Shown: one piece after another, positions 6,061-7,793 of the stretch
Position numbering within the stretch: position 1 is the first letter of the stretch
Layout of the letters: each line of letters begins with the position of its first letter
DNA from: an uncultured Actinomycetes bacterium
GTDB lineage: Bacteria; Actinomycetota; Actinomycetes; Nanopelagicales; Nanopelagicaceae
Assembly (NCBI GenBank): GCA_903922325.1
Contig: CAIXTG010000121.1
Coordinates: 1-7,793, forward strand
Reading direction: 5' to 3'
Length of the DNA stretch: 7,793 nt
Position numbers and translations under genes: made by a program
Notes under the pieces: model-generated
The model's database searches: none
What the model was told of the DNA's origin: nothing
The model's input: only the letters and a program-made list of their open reading frames with translations

Positions 6061-6073
6061 AAGGGTAACCCTT
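6061..6073. repeat. 13-bp perfect inverted repeat over the leuA -10 element
   Basis: AAGGG-TTA-CCCTT on the minus strand has five-base arms with a three-base centre. It overlaps the predicted -10 hexamer and follows the glnA2 stop by about 20 bases. It could act as a small operator, as a weak terminator for glnA2 transcripts (no U-run follows), or be incidental. Confidence 0.4.
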
Positions 6074-6091
6074 GGGCAGGTAAGCCAGCAA
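6062..6091 (-). promoter_or_regulatory. Leaderless promoter for the leuA leader
   Basis: On the minus strand, -35-like TTGCTG (6086-6091) begins two bases after the glnA2 stop codon. An 18-base spacer leads to the -10 TACCCT (6062-6067), followed by six bases and the leader-peptide ATG at 6055. The whole promoter is packed into the 37-base gap behind glnA2. The -10 overlaps the perfect inverted repeat AAGGG-TTA-CCCTT (6061-6073), which could be an operator or a weak glnA2 terminator. Confidence 0.5.
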
Positions 6092-6092
6092 G

Positions 6093-7418
6093 TTACAGAA
6101 CTGGCAGGTACCGATCGAGTTCAAAGGCAGTTACTTGGCGGCGATATTCCTGCCATTCCGCCCGCTTATTACGAAGAACGAATTCAAAGACATCTGCGCC
6201 GAGGGTTTCGCGAACTAGATCAGATTTCTCCATCTCAATAATCGCTTCGTTTAAATTACTTGGCAGCGGGCGCACATCAGTTGAATCAGCAGGTGCCAAT
6301 ACATAGCCTTCTTCAACGCCCTTTAGGCCAGCTGCGAGCATTACGGCATATGCCAAATAAGGATTGCAAGCAGAATCTGGTGAGCGGAATTCAATTCGAG
6401 TTGAGTTCTCTTTCTTTGGTTTATACATCGGCACGCGAACTAATGAACCACGAGCACTTGGCCCCCAGTTAGCAATTGCTGGTGCTTCGCCGCCACCATG
6501 TAAACGCTTATATGAATTCACCCATTGGTTAGTTATCAAAGTTATTTCAGGCGCATGCTTTAAAAGGCCAGCAATAAATGAGCGGCCTACTTTGGAAAGG
6601 TTTAATTCTGCAGTTGGATCAAAGAAAGCATTCTCTTCGCCTTTAAAAAGTGAAACGTGAGTATGCATTCCGCTGCCAGGATGTTCGGTAAATGGCTTTG
6701 GCATGAAACTGGCGTGGAATCCTTGTTCTAGGGCGACTTCTTTAATTACATGACGGAAAGTCATGATGTTATCGGCAGTACTTAGCGCATCGGCATAACG
6801 AAGATCGATTTCTTGTTGGCCAGGTGCGCCTTCGTGATGCGAGAACTCAACGCTAATGCCCATGGCTTCTAACATCGTGATTGCTTGGCGACGGAAATCA
6901 TGGCCAACCACAGATGGGGTGTGATCGAAGTAGCCACCAGCATCAACCGGCACTGGCGCTTCGCCAGCAACTGGCTGATTCTTAAATAAGAAGAATTCAA
7001 TTTCGGGGTGGGTGTAACAGGTGTAACCCATGTCGGCGGCCTTATTCAAAGTGCGACGCAGAACATTGCGCGGATCAGTCATCGACGCGGAACCATCGGG
7101 CATTGCGATATCGCAATACATACGAGCTGCCCCTGGCGCTTCAGTGCGCCACGGCAAGATTGAGAACGTAGCCGAATCTGGTCGAGCCAACATGTCTGAT
7201 TCAGTTACGCGCGCAAATCCTTCAATGGCTGAACCATCGAAACCAATACCTTCATCGAAAGCATTTTCTAATTCGGCAGGTGCAATTGCTACTGATTTTA
7301 GGAAACCTAAAACATCGGTAAACCACAAACGAATGAAGCGAATATTGCGTTCTTCAATTGTGCGAAGGACGAACTCTTCTTGTTTGCTGCGTTCTGGGGA
7401 GGCGCTCATGGGAGACAT
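6093..7418 (-). CDS. glnA2: Glutamine synthetase type I, GlnA2-like
   Basis: ATP-dependent glutamine synthetase (441 residues), forming glutamine from glutamate and ammonia as a cytoplasmic dodecamer. The N-terminal beta-grasp domain carries VLRTIEERNIRFIRLWFTDVLG in outline (17-38) and the GIGFDGSAIEGFARVTESD loop (57-75). Catalytic-domain marks: metal ligands E139 and E141 in HPEIEFF, HHEGAPGQQEIDLR (194-207) with E196 and E203, H252 in MHTHVSLF, and RIEFRSPDSACNPYLAYA (341-358). It closely follows M. tuberculosis GlnA2 (recalled). The C-terminal loop around residues 375-387 is about 13 residues shorter than in that protein and has no Tyr equivalent to the GlnA1 adenylylation site, so GlnE-type adenylylation is unlikely. 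The first ATG is used; a second in-frame ATG (codon 4) is also possible, since the conserved sequence starts only near residue 12. A GlnR-like motif lies just upstream. nadE precedes it and leuA follows. Confidence 0.93.
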   Translation of the reverse strand: MSPMSASPERSKQEEFVLRTIEERNIRFIRLWFTDVLGFLKSVAIAPAELENAFDEGIGFDGSAIEGFARVTESDMLARPDSATFSILPWRTEAPGAARMYCDIAMPDGSASMTDPRNVLRRTLNKAADMGYTCYTHPEIEFFLFKNQPVAGEAPVPVDAGGYFDHTPSVVGHDFRRQAITMLEAMGISVEFSHHEGAPGQQEIDLRYADALSTADNIMTFRHVIKEVALEQGFHASFMPKPFTEHPGSGMHTHVSLFKGEENAFFDPTAELNLSKVGRSFIAGLLKHAPEITLITNQWVNSYKRLHGGGEAPAIANWGPSARGSLVRVPMYKPKKENSTRIEFRSPDSACNPYLAYAVMLAAGLKGVEEGYVLAPADSTDVRPLPSNLNEAIIEMEKSDLVRETLGADVFEFVLRNKRAEWQEYRRQVTAFELDRYLPVL

Positions 7419-7425
7419 CTTGCCA

Positions 7426-7462
7426 AGCCTGCGTTACGGCTGTGTTACAAAAACCGTGTCAA
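7426..7462 (-). promoter_or_regulatory. Putative glnA2 promoter
   Basis: A consensus -35 TTGACA is present on the minus strand at 7457-7462, in the 54-base gap between nadE and glnA2. No ideal -10 follows: TAACGC (7431-7436) is at a 20-base spacing, and CAGGCT (7426-7431) lies seven bases before the ATG, resembling the leaderless -10 of the ABM-like gene. No strong Shine-Dalgarno precedes the ATG, so a leaderless or very short leader is likely. The exact start is unsettled. Confidence 0.4.
7433..7448 (-). promoter_or_regulatory. Putative GlnR nitrogen-regulator binding site
   Basis: On the minus strand GTAAC (7444-7448), six bases, then GTAAC (7433-7437). This matches the actinobacterial GlnR box form gTnAC-N6-GaAAC and the AC-N9-AC core seen in mycobacteria. 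It lies 15 bases upstream of the glnA2 ATG, between the -35 hexamer and the start. Position over the core promoter would suit repression as well as activation. No glnR gene is in the window, so this is inferred from motif and context. Confidence 0.5.
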
Positions 7463-7469
7463 TTAGACG

Positions 7470-7498
7470 GGGCTATAAGCCCTCACGCCAGCGTGAAG
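7470..7498 (-). terminator. Tandem hairpins at the end of nadE, possible weak terminator
   Basis: On the minus strand the last nadE codons form a seven-pair stem, one pair being U-G, with a CUGG loop (7481-7498). This is followed by GGGCT-TAT-AGCCC (7470-7482), which includes the nadE stop codon. The stems share bases at 7481-7482. A T-run (TTTTT, 7449-7453) begins only 17 bases further on, so this is not a classical intrinsic terminator. The first stem may simply reflect coding sequence. Confidence 0.25.
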
Positions 7499-7793
7499 TA
7501 ATAGGTAGGCGGCGATCTTTACCGAAAGCGCGAGCAGAAACTTTCGCCCCTGGCGGATATTGGCGGCGCTTGTATTCAGCCGTATCGACCATGCCAATTA
7601 CCCGAGCAACGGTGGCGGCGTCAAAGCCAGCTGCAATGATTGCCGAAATGCCCTGATCTTCATCAACATAGCGCCACAAGATTTGATCAAGTAATTCGTA
7701 ATCTGGCAGCGAATCAGAATCTTTTTGATCGGGGCGCAATTCGGCGCTTGGCTCTTTGCTGATTGAATTTTCTGGAATCGGTGGCACTTCACC
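7473..7793 (-). CDS. nadE: NAD+ synthase, C-terminal end (5' part beyond window edge)
   Basis: The last 106 residues of NadE, the enzyme that amidates nicotinic acid adenine dinucleotide to NAD+ using ATP, in the cytoplasm. The visible part carries the typical PPIPENSISKEPSAELRPDQ region in outline, then DSDSLPDYELLD, and ends with EYKRRQYPPGAKVSARAFGKDRRLPITSRW and WREG. These are characteristic of the synthetase domain of long, glutamine-dependent actinobacterial NadE. The glutaminase domain lies outside the window, so glutamine use is inferred from family. The frame stays open to the right edge with residues GEV before the first PPIP; the GTG at 7785-7787 is an internal Val codon, not a start. 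It is followed 54 bases later by glnA2, whose product would supply glutamine. Confidence 0.92.
   Translation of the reverse strand, partial: GEVPPIPENSISKEPSAELRPDQKDSDSLPDYELLDQILWRYVDEDQGISAIIAAGFDAATVARVIGMVDTAEYKRRQYPPGAKVSARAFGKDRRLPITSRWREGL

Noticed and set aside
7030..7656. A 208-residue plus-strand open frame
   Set aside because: It lies opposite glnA2 and nadE, both with clear family motifs, and has no recognisable domain. It is a shadow frame.
7785..7787. A GTG that could start a separate 104-residue protein
   Set aside because: The frame stays open to the window edge with NadE-like residues before it, so the GTG is an internal Val codon of a truncated NadE.
7598..7792. A short minus-strand frame in the nadE region
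   Set aside because: It is in a different frame from the conserved NadE C-terminus and shows no family similarity.
1..7793. Mobile elements, CRISPR arrays, tRNA or rRNA genes
   Set aside because: No transposase, terminal inverted repeats, regularly spaced repeats or tRNA-like cloverleaf were seen; every gene belongs to a normal chromosomal family.

Overview
The window reads as a piece of chromosome from a low-GC actinobacterium. GC looks mid-to-upper 40s percent by eye. Evidence for Actinobacteria: a GlnA2-type glutamine synthetase, a long-form LeuA, a FurB/Zur repressor whose metal ligands match the mycobacterial protein at a constant offset, and the grouping glyS / zur / uppS / recO, which is also found in mycobacteria and streptomycetes. 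The modest GC, compact gaps and leaderless promoters would suit a streamlined freshwater lineage such as the acI group (Nanopelagicales). That lineage call is inference; no 16S gene or other taxonomic marker is present.

Layout, left to right: (1) glyS, minus strand, running off the left edge. (2) A small antibiotic-biosynthesis-monooxygenase-like (ABM) gene, minus strand. (3) A divergent intergenic region holding a perfect 21-bp Zur-type palindrome. (4) A plus-strand pair, a ZIP metal transporter followed by zur. (5) A minus-strand block: uppS and recO (4-bp overlap), leuA with a structured leader, glnA2, and the 3' end of nadE running off the right edge. Coding density is very high. No gene-free stretch exceeds about 170 bases, and no tRNA, rRNA, mobile element or CRISPR array was seen.

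Three regulatory ideas stand out. Zinc: the Zur-type palindrome sits where it would block the ZIP-zur promoter, giving an autoregulated zinc uptake module, and it may also affect the divergent ABM gene. Leucine: between glnA2 and leuA lies a predicted leaderless 19-residue leader peptide with three consecutive Leu codons. Those nine bases are an exact complement of the leuA Shine-Dalgarno region, and an H-type pseudoknot can form between them. This suggests ribosome-sensed control of leuA translation and is the most interesting feature of the window. Nitrogen: a GTAAC-N6-GTAAC motif resembling a GlnR box lies just upstream of glnA2.

Four starts (ABM gene, ZIP gene, recO, leuA leader peptide) share the pattern TANNNT, then exactly six bases, then the start codon. 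This is the signature of leaderless transcription, in which the mRNA begins at the start codon. leuA itself and glyS instead have Shine-Dalgarno sequences.
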